NCBI RefSeq assembly: GCF_046159835.1
Contig: NZ_JBJXCY010000001.1
Location: forward strand, 248,001-312,000
Direction of reading: 5' to 3'
Length of the DNA stretch: 64,000 nucleotides
Source: JACKJK01 sp046159835
GTDB lineage: Bacteria; Pseudomonadota; Alphaproteobacteria; Rhizobiales; Tepidamorphaceae
Shown in pieces: positions 7,139 to 15,357 of the stretch (the stretch's first letter is position 1; each line of letters starts with the position of its first letter). The position numbers were made by a program, and so were the translations under genes. Below the pieces are notes generated by a model. The model made no database searches and had not been told where the DNA came from. It saw only the letters and a program-made list of their open reading frames with translations.

Positions 7139-9361
7139 ATGACTGCGCAACCGGCCCCCGGCATGTTCGATGGCAGCGTGGAACTGTCCGGCTTCGTCAC
7201 GCAGATCGACCCCGGCACCGCGCACATGGACCTTGCCGTGGAGGGTCTGCGCTGCGCCGGCTGCATGGCAAAGCTCGAACGCGGACTGACCGGTGTCGAC
7301 GGCATTACCAGGGCTCGCGTCAACCTGACGAGCAAGCGTCTCGCGGTGGAATGGGATGTCGCGGCGCTGTCCGCCGAACGTGTCGTCGCCGCCGTGGCGG
7401 CCATCGGTTTCAAGGCCTACCCCTTCGACCCTGGCAAGCTGGAAGCCGCCGCCGATGCCGAAGGGCGGATGCTGCTGCGCGCGCTCGCGGTCGCGGGCTT
7501 TGCTGCCGCCAACATCATGCTGCTGTCGGTCTCGGTCTGGTCGGGCAATGTCAGCGACATCACGCCGGAAACCCGCGACCTGTTTCATATGCTGTCCGCG
7601 CTGATCGCGTTGCCGACCGTTGCCTTCTCGGGCCGCCCGTTCTTCCGGTCCGCGCTCGCGGCACTGCGCGCCCGCAGCCTGAACATGGACGTGCCAATCT
7701 CGCTCGGCGTGCTGCTGGCGGTTTCCATGTCGCTGGTTCAAACGTTCAACCACGCCCATCACGCCTATTTCGATTCCGCCGTGATGCTGCTCTTCTTCCT
7801 GCTGGTGGGGCGCTACCTCGACCACACCATGCGCCGCCGCACCCGCGACTTCGCCGCCAACCTCGCAGCCCTGCGTGCCGAGACGGCGCTGCTGCTGGCA
7901 CCCGACGGCAGCACGCGGCAGTTGCCTGTTTCGGCCATCGACCCCGGCAACCTCGTGCTGGTGCGCCCCGGCGACCGCATCGCCGTGGACGGTGTCGTCG
8001 AAAGCGGCACGTCCGAAATCGACCAAGCCTTCGTAACGGGCGAAACGGTTCACGCTGCGGTGTCGGCCGGTGACCGGGTCTATGCCGGCACCCTGAACCA
8101 GGGCGGGCAACTGACGGTGCGCGTCACCGCTGCCGGGCAGGGCACGCTTCTGGATGACGTGAACCGGCTGATCGAGAAGGCCTTCGCGGTGAAGAACCGC
8201 TACGTCGCGCTGGCAGACCGGGCCGCCGGCGTCTACGCGCCGGTCGTCCACACGCTCTCGGCGCTGACATTCGCCGGCTGGATGTTCGTCGGTGCCGGGT
8301 GGGAGCAGGCGCTGATGACGGCGATTGCCGTCCTCATCATCACGTGCCCCTGCGCGCTCGGCCTCGCTGTTCCCGCCGTACAGGTCACCGCAACCGGGCG
8401 GCTGTTCAAGGCAGGGATACTGCTCAATGGCGGCGACGCGCTGGAGCGCATGGCCGATGTCGACACCATCGTCTTCGACAAGACCGGCACGCTGACCAAA
8501 CCCGACGCGACGCTGCTTCCCGAGCAGGTGCTGGACGAGGAAACCTTGCACAGGGCCGCCCGCCTCGCGGCGGCCAGCGCACACCCGCTGGCGCGAGCCA
8601 TCCACCGCGCCTGGCCGAAAGTTGCGCCGCTAGAGAGCGCCCGTGAAGTCGCGGGCAACGGCATCCAGGGCGAGATCGACGGTGTGCAATGGCGGCTCGG
8701 CAGCGCGGACTTCTGCGGCGTTGATGCGCAGAGCCGCGACGACGCGATTGCCGGCGCCGGTGCGGCCTCGCTCATCTGGCTGTCGCGCGATGGGCTGGCA
8801 CCCGCCCCGATCCGCGTGGGGCAGGAATTGCGGGACGATGCCGTCGCCACCATTCGCCGCCTGAAGGCGCACGGGCTAGCGATCGAGATCGTCTCCGGTG
8901 ACCGGCAGGACATCGTAGAGCGCGTGGCCGCGGATCTCGGTATCGCGCGGGCGCGCGGTGGCATGGACCCGGCGCAGAAGATCGCTCATGTGGAGGCGCT
9001 GCGCGAAGCGGGGAAACACGTGATGATGGTCGGCGACGGCCTCAACGATGCACCCGCGCTGGCTGCGGCGAACGTCTCCATGTCGCCGGTCACGGCGGTT
9101 CACCTGAGCCAGGCAGCAGCCGACGCGGTCTTCACCGGCGAGGGCCTCGGCGCTGTGGCCACCGCGCTCAACGTGTCACGCCGGGCGCGCGCCATCATGA
9201 GCCAGAACCTCTGGCTTGCCGCACTCTACAACCTGGTTGCGGTGCCGATTGCGGTGGCCGGGTTCGTCACGCCGCTCATCGCCGCGCTCGCCATGTCCGG
9301 CTCCTCGCTGATCGTCACCGCCAATGCGCTGCGCGCCCGCCTTGGAGGCGACAGGCCGTGA
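7139..9361 (+). CDS. ccoI: Cu(I)-exporting P1B-type ATPase for cbb3 maturation (CcoI/FixI)
   Basis: This 740-residue P1B ATPase moves copper to the periplasm for insertion into the cbb3 oxidase. It has an N-terminal heavy-metal domain with CAGC at 39-42. The membrane metal site is CPC at 403-405, the phosphorylated aspartate lies in DKTGT (447-451), and the hinge GDGLNDAPA starts near 632. The ATG at 7139 lies 4 bp after ccoH; the longer in-frame opening inside ccoH is arginine/serine-rich noise. It overlaps ccoS by 4 bp. Confidence 0.96.
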   Translation: MTAQPAPGMFDGSVELSGFVTQIDPGTAHMDLAVEGLRCAGCMAKLERGLTGVDGITRARVNLTSKRLAVEWDVAALSAERVVAAVAAIGFKAYPFDPGKLEAAADAEGRMLLRALAVAGFAAANIMLLSVSVWSGNVSDITPETRDLFHMLSALIALPTVAFSGRPFFRSALAALRARSLNMDVPISLGVLLAVSMSLVQTFNHAHHAYFDSAVMLLFFLLVGRYLDHTMRRRTRDFAANLAALRAETALLLAPDGSTRQLPVSAIDPGNLVLVRPGDRIAVDGVVESGTSEIDQAFVTGETVHAAVSAGDRVYAGTLNQGGQLTVRVTAAGQGTLLDDVNRLIEKAFAVKNRYVALADRAAGVYAPVVHTLSALTFAGWMFVGAGWEQALMTAIAVLIITCPCALGLAVPAVQVTATGRLFKAGILLNGGDALERMADVDTIVFDKTGTLTKPDATLLPEQVLDEETLHRAARLAAASAHPLARAIHRAWPKVAPLESAREVAGNGIQGEIDGVQWRLGSADFCGVDAQSRDDAIAGAGAASLIWLSRDGLAPAPIRVGQELRDDAVATIRRLKAHGLAIEIVSGDRQDIVERVAADLGIARARGGMDPAQKIAHVEALREAGKHVMMVGDGLNDAPALAAANVSMSPVTAVHLSQAAADAVFTGEGLGAVATALNVSRRARAIMSQNLWLAALYNLVAVPIAVAGFVTPLIAALAMSGSSLIVTANALRARLGGDRP

Positions 9362-9546
9362 ACGCGCTGCTGATCCTGATCCCGGCAGCGCTGGTGCTCG
9401 GCCTGTTCGGGCTGGCGGCCTTCATGTGGGCATTGCGGCGCGGGCAGTTCGACGATCTGGACGGCGCCGCACATCGCATCCTGCGCGACGACGACCTGCC
9501 CGAAGACCAGCGCCGCCACCATGATGCGGATACCGACGGCGCGTGA
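9358..9546 (+). CDS. ccoS: Cbb3 oxidase assembly protein CcoS (FixS)
   Basis: This 62-residue protein has one N-terminal membrane helix (residues 2-25), then the family hallmark W-A-x-R-x-G-Q-F-D-D-L-D-G and a charged, histidine-bearing tail. CcoS is required for cofactor insertion into the cbb3 complex. The GTG start overlaps the ccoI stop codon (GTGA). It is the last gene of the cco run; a minus-strand gene faces it 6 bp away. Confidence 0.93.
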   Translation: MNALLILIPAALVLGLFGLAAFMWALRRGQFDDLDGAAHRILRDDDLPEDQRRHHDADTDGA

Positions 9547-9552
9547 TCGCGC

Positions 9553-9981
9553 TCAAGTCGGGCGCACGCCATAGATGCGGTCGAGGTCGGCGAGACCGGC
9601 CCGCACGAGCGCTTTCAGGACGTCGAGATCGATATCGGCCAGCTTGTTCACGTAGAGACAGGCCTTGCCGGTCTTGTGCTTGCCGAGGCGGGCAAGGATC
9701 GCGCTGTAATCCTGGTAGCCCGGCATGATGTAGATGGAATGCTTCGCCTTGCGGGGCGAGAAGCCCGTCGCCAGAAAGTCCCCCTCCCGCCCGCTGTCAT
9801 AGCGGTAGTGATAGGCGCCGTAGCCGATGATCGATGCACCCCACATGCGCGGCTCGAACCCGGTCACCTCGCGAAAGAGTTGGTCGAGGAGCGTCGCTTC
9901 CTCGCGGCGGCGCTCCGGCTCCACGGTCTGGATGTAGGCGTCAACGTCCGCGCCGGTTGCCGTCGTCTTGTTCTCGGGCAT
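9553..9981 (-). CDS. DUF1801 domain protein (YdhG-like fold)
   Basis: This 142-residue cytoplasmic protein has DUF1801 features: a start like DVDAYIQTVEPERRREEA, then the MWGASIIGYGAYHYRY motif near residue 50, ATGFSPRKAKHSIYIMPG in the middle and a C-terminal segment GKACLYVNKLADIDLDVLKAL. The biochemical role of the family is not known. It converges on ccoS with a 6-bp gap and ends the minus-strand run that starts with hemA, from which it is 30 bp downstream. Confidence 0.8.
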   Translation of the reverse strand: MPENKTTATGADVDAYIQTVEPERRREEATLLDQLFREVTGFEPRMWGASIIGYGAYHYRYDSGREGDFLATGFSPRKAKHSIYIMPGYQDYSAILARLGKHKTGKACLYVNKLADIDLDVLKALVRAGLADLDRIYGVRPT

Positions 9982-10011
9982 GGGCGCTGACCTCTGGCTG
10001 GAGCGTGGCCG

Positions 10012-11247
10012 CTACTCGGCAGCCTCGGTGCGGCTGGTGCGCGGCAGGTCGAGCGTGCGCCAGACAGCGTCGAGCGCCTCGGCCAGTTCCTCGATCAGCG
10101 TGTCGCTGTGATAGGGCGTCGGCGTCACGCGCAGGCGTTCGGTGCCGCGCGGCACCGTCGGGAAATTGATCGGTTGGATGTAGAGGCCGAACCGGTCGAG
10201 CAGCATGTCGCTGGCAGCCTTTGCCTTTTGCGGGTCGCCCACCAGCACCGGCACAATGTGGGTCTCGTTTGAAATGACCGGGATTCCGCGCTCGGCCAGC
10301 GCGCGCTTCGTGCGCGCCGCCTGCCGCTGCTGCGCCTCGCGCTCGGCGTTGCTCGCCTTCAGGTGCGCGACGGAGGCTTTCGCCGCGGCCGCGACCGCCG
10401 GGGGCAGCGCCGTGGTGAAAATAAAGCCGGCTGCATAAGAGCGAATTGCATCCACGATCGCGCCGTCTGCCGCGATGTAGCCGCCGAGGCACCCGAAGGC
10501 CTTGGCCAGCGTACCTTCGATGATATCGACCCGCGCCATCGCCGCGTCGCGCTCGGCGATGCCGCCGCCGCGCGGCCCGTACATGCCGACCGCGTGCACC
10601 TCGTCGAGATAGGTCATCGCGCCGTAGCGCCCGGCGAGGTCGCAGATCGCGTGGATCGGGGCGATGTCACCATCCATGGAATAGACGGACTCGAACACGA
10701 TCAGCTTGGCCCGGTCCGGATCGGCGCGCTTGAGCAGCTCTTCCAGGTGCTGCAGGTCGTTGTGGCGGAAGATCGCCTTCTCGCAGCCTGCGCGCCGCAC
10801 GCCCTCGATCATCGAGGCGTGGTTGAGTTCATCCGACAGGATCAGGCAATCCGGCAGCAATTTGCCGACCGTGGCGATGGTCGCCTCGTTGGAGATGTAG
10901 CCGGAGGTGAAGACCAGCGCGTCGGTCTTGCCGTGAAGGTCCGCCAGTTCGTCCTCTAGCGCGACTATGGCGCTGTTGGTGCCGGAAATGTTGCGCGTGC
11001 CGCCCGCGCCCACGCCGTGCGCACCAACCGCCTGCCGGGCCGCAGCAATCACTTCCGGGTGCTGGCCCATGCCGAGATAGTCGTTGGAGCACCAGATGAT
11101 GATGTTGCGTGCGCGTCCGTCCACATGGGCGCGCGCATGCGGGAATGCGCCCGCGATTCGCTCGATGTCGAGAAACACGCGGTAGCGCTGTTCGCCGTGC
11201 AGGGTATCGATCGCATCGCGAAATATGCGTGCGTAGTCCAAAGGCAT
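10012..11247 (-). CDS. hemA: 5-aminolevulinate synthase (ALAS)
   Basis: ALAS condenses glycine with succinyl-CoA to make 5-aminolevulinate, the first step of heme synthesis in alphaproteobacteria. The 411-residue protein is of normal length. It carries WCSNDYLGM near 52, GTRNISGTN near 83, LDEVHAVGMYG near 214, and the PLP lysine in EGTLAKAFG (Lys249). The ATG at 11247 has a GGGAG ribosome binding site 8 nt upstream. An upstream in-frame extension of 46 residues lacks family similarity. Its closeness to hemN and cco fits coordinated heme supply. Confidence 0.96.
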   Translation of the reverse strand: MPLDYARIFRDAIDTLHGEQRYRVFLDIERIAGAFPHARAHVDGRARNIIIWCSNDYLGMGQHPEVIAAARQAVGAHGVGAGGTRNISGTNSAIVALEDELADLHGKTDALVFTSGYISNEATIATVGKLLPDCLILSDELNHASMIEGVRRAGCEKAIFRHNDLQHLEELLKRADPDRAKLIVFESVYSMDGDIAPIHAICDLAGRYGAMTYLDEVHAVGMYGPRGGGIAERDAAMARVDIIEGTLAKAFGCLGGYIAADGAIVDAIRSYAAGFIFTTALPPAVAAAAKASVAHLKASNAEREAQQRQAARTKRALAERGIPVISNETHIVPVLVGDPQKAKAASDMLLDRFGLYIQPINFPTVPRGTERLRVTPTPYHSDTLIEELAEALDAVWRTLDLPRTSRTEAAE

Positions 11248-11400
11248 CCGTTGCTCCCGGCTCGCGCTGGAACTCGGTGGCGTCCGGGCCACCGGCTCTG
11301 CGTCGTTGGCCCAGTGTCGCAAATATTGGGTCATGCGATCAATCGGGCATGATCCGGATGCGGCGGTTTGACCCGCGTCACGCACGTGCCCTTGAGCGAC

Positions 11401-12171
11401 CTACGGGATGATGTAGCGGTTGAAGATCGCCTTGACCACGGCCTGCGTCTTGTTGACGGCATCCAGCTTGGCCATGCTCGCGCGGATGTGGGTTTCCACC
11501 GTTTCGCGCGAAATGCCGAGGATCACGGCGGTGTCCTCGCTCGTCTTGCCCTGGGCGGCCCAGAGCAGCACTTCCTGCTCGCGTTCCGTCAGCGGCCCGG
11601 CCGGGTTGGTGTCGCCGTTGCTGCGCAAACGGCTGCCGGTGGCGGTGCGGGTGGAGATGTCGATGACCTGCTGCGCCCAATAGATCAGCACCAGTGTGAT
11701 CTCGTGGCGGAACTCGGCCAGCTGCCTGTCGAAATCGGCCGGCTCGTCCTTCCAGAACAGCGTGCAGACTGACGAGAAATACGCGCCGAACCGGTCCCGG
11801 TAGTGAAACGGGATCACCAGGCCGTTGCGGTAGCCGTAGTCGCTGGCTGCTTCCATCACCATGAGCGCCTTGGGCGGGCGGTTGCCCTTTTTCTGGGGCA
11901 GGGCGATGTCGCCCCAAGTGAACGGTGTGTTGCGGGTGCGAGCCAGCGGCAAGCACGGGTCGGCGTCAAGGAACTGGTTTGTGCGGTAGTCGCGCTCGAA
12001 GTCCTCCTCGATCGAATTGAGGATGAGCGGGTCATTTGCGCCGAAGCGGCTGTTGTCGATGAAGGAATACTCGGCAAACCCCATGGACTGGATGTAGCGG
12101 TCCAAAATCCCATGCAGCTCTTCCAGTCCCTGCGCGGCTTCCACCCGTGCGATGGTTTCTTCCAACCGCAC
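11401..12171 (-). CDS. LuxR-type quorum-sensing regulator with autoinducer-binding domain
   Basis: This 256-residue two-domain regulator has an N-terminal acyl-homoserine-lactone binding domain (about 20-160) and a C-terminal LuxR helix-turn-helix (about 191-250, LTEREQEVLLWAAQGKTSEDTA, then ISRETVETHI). Aligned by eye to TraR, the ligand-pocket residues Tyr61, Asp70, Pro71 and Trp85 are kept (here Y62, D71, P72, W86). The position of Trp57 is phenylalanine (F58). I choose the GTG at 12171 because GGAG lies 6 nt upstream; a TTG at 12201 would add ten residues and overlap the candidate lux box. It is divergent from the luxI gene. Confidence 0.88.
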   Translation of the reverse strand: MRLEETIARVEAAQGLEELHGILDRYIQSMGFAEYSFIDNSRFGANDPLILNSIEEDFERDYRTNQFLDADPCLPLARTRNTPFTWGDIALPQKKGNRPPKALMVMEAASDYGYRNGLVIPFHYRDRFGAYFSSVCTLFWKDEPADFDRQLAEFRHEITLVLIYWAQQVIDISTRTATGSRLRSNGDTNPAGPLTEREQEVLLWAAQGKTSEDTAVILGISRETVETHIRASMAKLDAVNKTQAVVKAIFNRYIIP

Positions 12172-12201
12172 ACCAGTCTCCAGTTTGAGGGAACTCCCCA
12201 A

Positions 12202-12219
12202 ATCTGGGGATATCCAGAT
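12202..12219. promoter_or_regulatory. Candidate lux box between luxR and luxI
   Basis: ATCTGG-GGATAT-CCAGAT is an 18-bp inverted repeat with perfect 6-bp arms in the divergent promoter region. It is 31 bp from the luxR GTG and 56 bp from the luxI ATG. Length and CTGG/CCAG arms resemble lux-type operators. Direct proof of LuxR binding is lacking. Confidence 0.55.
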
Positions 12220-12274
12220 GCTCTACCGAATTGCCACGCTCTAGGCATCAGCACTCGGACAGCGAGCAACTTAC

Positions 12275-12919
12275 ATGAATGGCGGATTGAGGGCGATAAT
12301 TTTCCGAAAATCGGATGATCCGGACCTCTATTGGGCCATTTTGCGCTTTCGCAAGGCCCTTTTTGTGGACCATCTCGGTTGGGTTCTGAACGTTTCACGC
12401 GGTGTGGAGACAGACCAGTTCGATCATGAGCAGGCCACCTATTGCGCACTGATGCATTCCGGGCAGGTGCTTGGCTGCTTCCGCGCCATCCCCTGCACCA
12501 AGCCGTATCTGGCACGCGACGTTTTCTCCCACCTGGCGCCCGGCGCCCATTTTCCGACTGATTCGGAAAGCTGGGAAATCAGCCGCTTCGGTGTTTCACC
12601 GACGTCACCGGTCGGTGGGGCGCACCTTTATGCGGCGATGATGGCCTTTGCGGAGATGCGCGACATTCGCGTCCTGCCCGCACTGGTTGAACTGCACCAC
12701 GAGCGTTTTCTCAACCGCCTCGGCATCCGGACCCGACGATACGGGAGGGCCGTCACCATAGGAGAGACGGCCCACGGCCGGCCGATCCGGTGCGTCGTGG
12801 GCGAAATCCCTTTCCGTGAGCAGCGGTCGATCCTGCTCGACACCTTCTCTGACCAAATCGCACAACTGGAGATTATCGATGAAGTTGCCAATGTCGGACT
12901 TGATCGCATTCCAGCGTGA
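12275..12919 (+). CDS. Acyl-homoserine-lactone synthase (LuxI family)
   Basis: This 214-residue protein keeps all the residues I can place from the LuxI family pattern: Arg26, Phe30, Trp36, Glu45, Asp47, Asp50, Arg70, Phe84, Glu101 and Arg104 (motifs RFRKALFVDHLGW, ETDQFD, EISRF). LuxI enzymes use S-adenosylmethionine and an acyl donor to make an acyl-homoserine lactone. The acyl chain cannot be predicted here. The ATG has only a weak ribosome binding site. Its last 41 bp overlap the start of the P450 gene, which suggests coupled translation. Confidence 0.92.
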   Translation: MNGGLRAIIFRKSDDPDLYWAILRFRKALFVDHLGWVLNVSRGVETDQFDHEQATYCALMHSGQVLGCFRAIPCTKPYLARDVFSHLAPGAHFPTDSESWEISRFGVSPTSPVGGAHLYAAMMAFAEMRDIRVLPALVELHHERFLNRLGIRTRRYGRAVTIGETAHGRPIRCVVGEIPFREQRSILLDTFSDQIAQLEIIDEVANVGLDRIPA

Positions 12920-14168
12920 CCAGCTGGGATTCTTCCTTCAACGCGGCAACGACGCCACCGAACCTCTGGTGCGTCTGTCCATGGGCACGGGGCACGTCTA
13001 CCTCGTTTCCGATGCCGACCTGGTCCGCCCCATCATGAAGGCCGACGAGTCGGTCATCGACAAGGGCAGGCTGATCTACAAGCTGCGCGAGATCATCGGC
13101 GAAAGCTCGATGGTTCTCAGCGGCGAGGAACACCGCAAGCGCCGCGCCGTGATGCACGCGCAGATGTCGCGCGGCGTGACCAGCGAATACGTCCCGGAAA
13201 TCTCCGCCATCATCCGCCAGTGCGCGGCACAGATGGCGATGTCGGGCTCCTTCGATGCCCACCAGGTCACGGCCTCCCTCGCCGTGCGCATCATCGCGAC
13301 CATTCTCTTTGGTCACGGCGTGCTCACCACCGCCGATGAAAACGCGCTCATCAACGCGCTGCACCTGGCCGAGGACGATCTCGCCGCCCAGATCTTCAAG
13401 ATCATTCCCGATCTGCCGTGGGTGCGCAGCCGCAAGAAGGCAAAGCTTTCGGAAGCCAACAAGACCATGGAATTCGTGGTCGAAAAGGCCCGCAGCAATG
13501 CCAAGCGCCACAGTCTCATCTCGGCGCTGGAAGAGCTGAACCTGTCCGAAAAGGCGATGCAGGAAGAAATCCTGCTGAACCTGCTGGCCGGCCACCACAC
13601 GTCCGGTTCGGCGGCCTCCTGGGTTCTCTACTTCCTCGGCAAGTTCCCGGACCTGGCAGAGGAAATCGCGCAGGAAGCGCGTGGCCTCACCGATGCAAAC
13701 GGCGAAATCGACCCGCGCCGCCTGTCTTCGGCCAAGACCAGCCTTGCCTTCGTCAAGGAAACCCTGCGCCTCTACCCGTCGGCTTACTGGCTGTCGCGCG
13801 AGACCAAGCAGGAAATGGAGCTTGGCGGCCGCAAGCTGCCCGCCGGGTCCTCGCTTCTCATCAGCCCGTGGCAGATGCAGCGCAACCCGCGCTACTGGCC
13901 CGAGCCGGAGAAGTTCGACATCACCCGGAACCACTCCGGCGCAGCCTACATGCCCTTTGGTTCGGGGCCGCGTGTCTGCGTCGGCATGTCGCTCGCACTG
14001 CTCGAACTGCAGCTGTTCGCGCTCGAGATCGCGGCGTCCTTCGAAGTCGATCTCGGCAACAACGTCACGGCGCCTCCGCCGATCCCGGCCATCACCATCA
14101 TTCCGCCCCCGATGGAGATGCGGGTCACGCCGCGCGCCACCCCGCAACACCAGCAGATGGTTGCCTGA
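12879..14168 (+). CDS. Cytochrome P450 co-transcribed with luxI
   Basis: This 429-residue soluble P450 has the ExxR motif in KETLRLYP (E294-R297) and the heme-thiolate motif FGSGPRVCVG with Cys367. The I-helix segment reads LLAGHHTSGS (A237-T241); the acidic residue usual before the threonine (AGHET) is histidine (H240). The ATG at 12879 has GGAG 7 nt upstream and lies inside the end of luxI in another frame; Met5 is an alternative start. The overlap suggests a role linked to the signal, for example oxidation of the acyl chain or of a quorum-controlled product. That is inference; the substrate is unknown. Confidence 0.92.
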   Translation: MKLPMSDLIAFQRDQLGFFLQRGNDATEPLVRLSMGTGHVYLVSDADLVRPIMKADESVIDKGRLIYKLREIIGESSMVLSGEEHRKRRAVMHAQMSRGVTSEYVPEISAIIRQCAAQMAMSGSFDAHQVTASLAVRIIATILFGHGVLTTADENALINALHLAEDDLAAQIFKIIPDLPWVRSRKKAKLSEANKTMEFVVEKARSNAKRHSLISALEELNLSEKAMQEEILLNLLAGHHTSGSAASWVLYFLGKFPDLAEEIAQEARGLTDANGEIDPRRLSSAKTSLAFVKETLRLYPSAYWLSRETKQEMELGGRKLPAGSSLLISPWQMQRNPRYWPEPEKFDITRNHSGAAYMPFGSGPRVCVGMSLALLELQLFALEIAASFEVDLGNNVTAPPPIPAITIIPPPMEMRVTPRATPQHQQMVA

Positions 14169-14170
14169 TC

Positions 14171-14719
14171 ATGCCCAGCAAGGCCCGGAAGAACGCAGCG
14201 TTCTCGGGGCCGGGAGCGGCTGCCAAACCGCCCACGCAAGAGGAGCGGCGGCTGTATCCCCACCTCGTCAAGCGAGGTGTATGGCCGCCCGAACGCTCTA
14301 CGCCTGGAATCCTCTCGCGGGAGGAATCCGAGGAATTCGAACGATACAAGAACCGCGATGACCTTTTCCTGATCGAGGACGACGTGCGTATTGAAGATCC
14401 AGCCACACTGAATGTCGAAGCCGACACGCTCGAGGAATTTGCCGAAAGCCTCGAGAGCTACGAGCACGAACTGCTCGAACGGGCGACAGCACTACCCATG
14501 ACGGGGCAGGAACAGGAAATCCTCGCCTCCGTCGGACAGACAACCGAGCGCGCGCGGCGGGCGGTGATGCAGATGATCCTGCAGACACGCGTCGACCGTT
14601 TGCGCCGGGAAGACACGACCAAGGCGCGCGCCGAAATCAGGAAGAAGCTCAATCCGGAACTGCGCAAGATGCTGGAGGACTACTTCCAGTCCATGCGGCA
14701 GGAGCCGCGCCAGCACTAG
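14171..14719 (+). CDS. Charged protein of unknown function in the luxI-P450 unit
   Basis: I do not recognise this 182-residue protein. It begins 2 bp after the P450 stop codon, so it is almost surely co-transcribed. The first 40 residues are basic and alanine/proline-rich. The middle (about 50-100) is very acidic, with EESEEF, EADTLEEFAESLESYEHEL. The last 60 residues look like a long amphipathic, arginine/lysine-rich helix ending in KMLEDYFQSMRQ. There is no signal peptide or membrane segment. It could be a partner or adaptor protein, but nothing in the sequence proves a function. Confidence 0.75.
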   Translation: MPSKARKNAAFSGPGAAAKPPTQEERRLYPHLVKRGVWPPERSTPGILSREESEEFERYKNRDDLFLIEDDVRIEDPATLNVEADTLEEFAESLESYEHELLERATALPMTGQEQEILASVGQTTERARRAVMQMILQTRVDRLRREDTTKARAEIRKKLNPELRKMLEDYFQSMRQEPRQH

Positions 14720-14757
14720 GCCGACAGATTGCGTTGCCACGAGGAGGCCACGTGACC

Positions 14758-14797
14758 CACCCGCGAGACCCGGCAGAACGCCGGGTCTCGGCGGGTG
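14758..14797 (+). terminator. Strong hairpin after the luxI-P450 unit
   Basis: CACCCGC-GAGACCCGGC, loop AGAAC, then GCCGGGTCTC-G-GCGGGTG gives about 17 paired bases with one bulged G. It begins 38 bp after the unknown gene's stop codon. Only a short TTT follows some bases later, so termination may be partial. It is the likely end of the luxI-P450 transcript. Confidence 0.6.
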
Positions 14798-14881
14798 CGG
14801 GTGTTTGCGCGCGTCCGGCGGGAGGGCACGCCTCGCGACGTCGCAATGGCGCGATCCAGATCGAGATTTGCCGACGTTTGA

Positions 14882-14967
14882 AGGCCAAGCGGTCGAGCAA
14901 GCGATAGCTCACCTGGTTGGAGGCGTCGAGCGAAGCGAAACGGCCGTGAAACAGGGAATGGTGCTGC
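14882..14967. repeat. Imperfect direct repeat, copy 1 (distal to tRNA-Thr)
   Basis: This 86-bp unit matches 15001-15086 at 72 of 86 positions by my count, with no gaps. It ends with GGTGCTGC, the same bases that form the 3' CCA/acceptor end of tRNA-Thr in copy 2. The most conserved part is GAGCGAAGCGAAAC. The units lie in the 358-bp stretch between the unknown gene and tRNA-Thr, which holds no convincing protein gene. Confidence 0.8.
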
Positions 14968-15000
14968 CGGTGAAAAGAAGGTCCGCCACGCACCGGCTGG

Positions 15001-15077
15001 AGGCCAAGTGGCCGACCGGGCGAAAGCCCGCCCCGTTGGAGGCGTTGAGCGAAGCGAAACTGCTGTGAAACAGGAAA

Positions 15078-15086
<9 letters not shown>
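15001..15086. repeat. Imperfect direct repeat, copy 2 (fused to the tRNA-Thr 3' end)
   Basis: This is the second 86-bp unit. It carries a small hairpin CGGGC-GAAA-GCCCG; copy 1 has AGC-GATA-GCT at the same place. Its last 9 bp run into the 3' end of tRNA-Thr. The pattern suggests duplication of a tRNA 3' flank, either by an old integration event or as a family of dispersed palindromic repeats. Confidence 0.8.
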
Positions 15087-15152
<66 letters not shown>

Positions 15153-15357
15153 TTGATGCGCGGTCTGGCGCTGTCCGGCGGTACCGATCGGGGAACAGCC
15201 CACCGGCTCGGCGAAGCAATACTTGCCGAAGGCGCGCGGAAACTGCCATAGGGTTGGCCAAGGTGCAAGCGAAGATCGCGGCGATGTTTACAGGTGCGAT
15301 CCGGGCGTCGCGACCGCCGCGCAAGGCACGCGACACGGCTTGAGAGGGCATGCGCTC

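Noticed and set aside
11320..11346. FNR-type half-site (TTGAT on the minus strand) upstream of hemA
   Set aside because: Only one half matches; the second half lacks ATCAA, so I do not call it a box.
12172..12201. TTG start at 12201 for the LuxR gene
   Set aside because: It has no ribosome binding site and abuts the candidate lux box; the GTG at 12171 has GGAG at the right distance.
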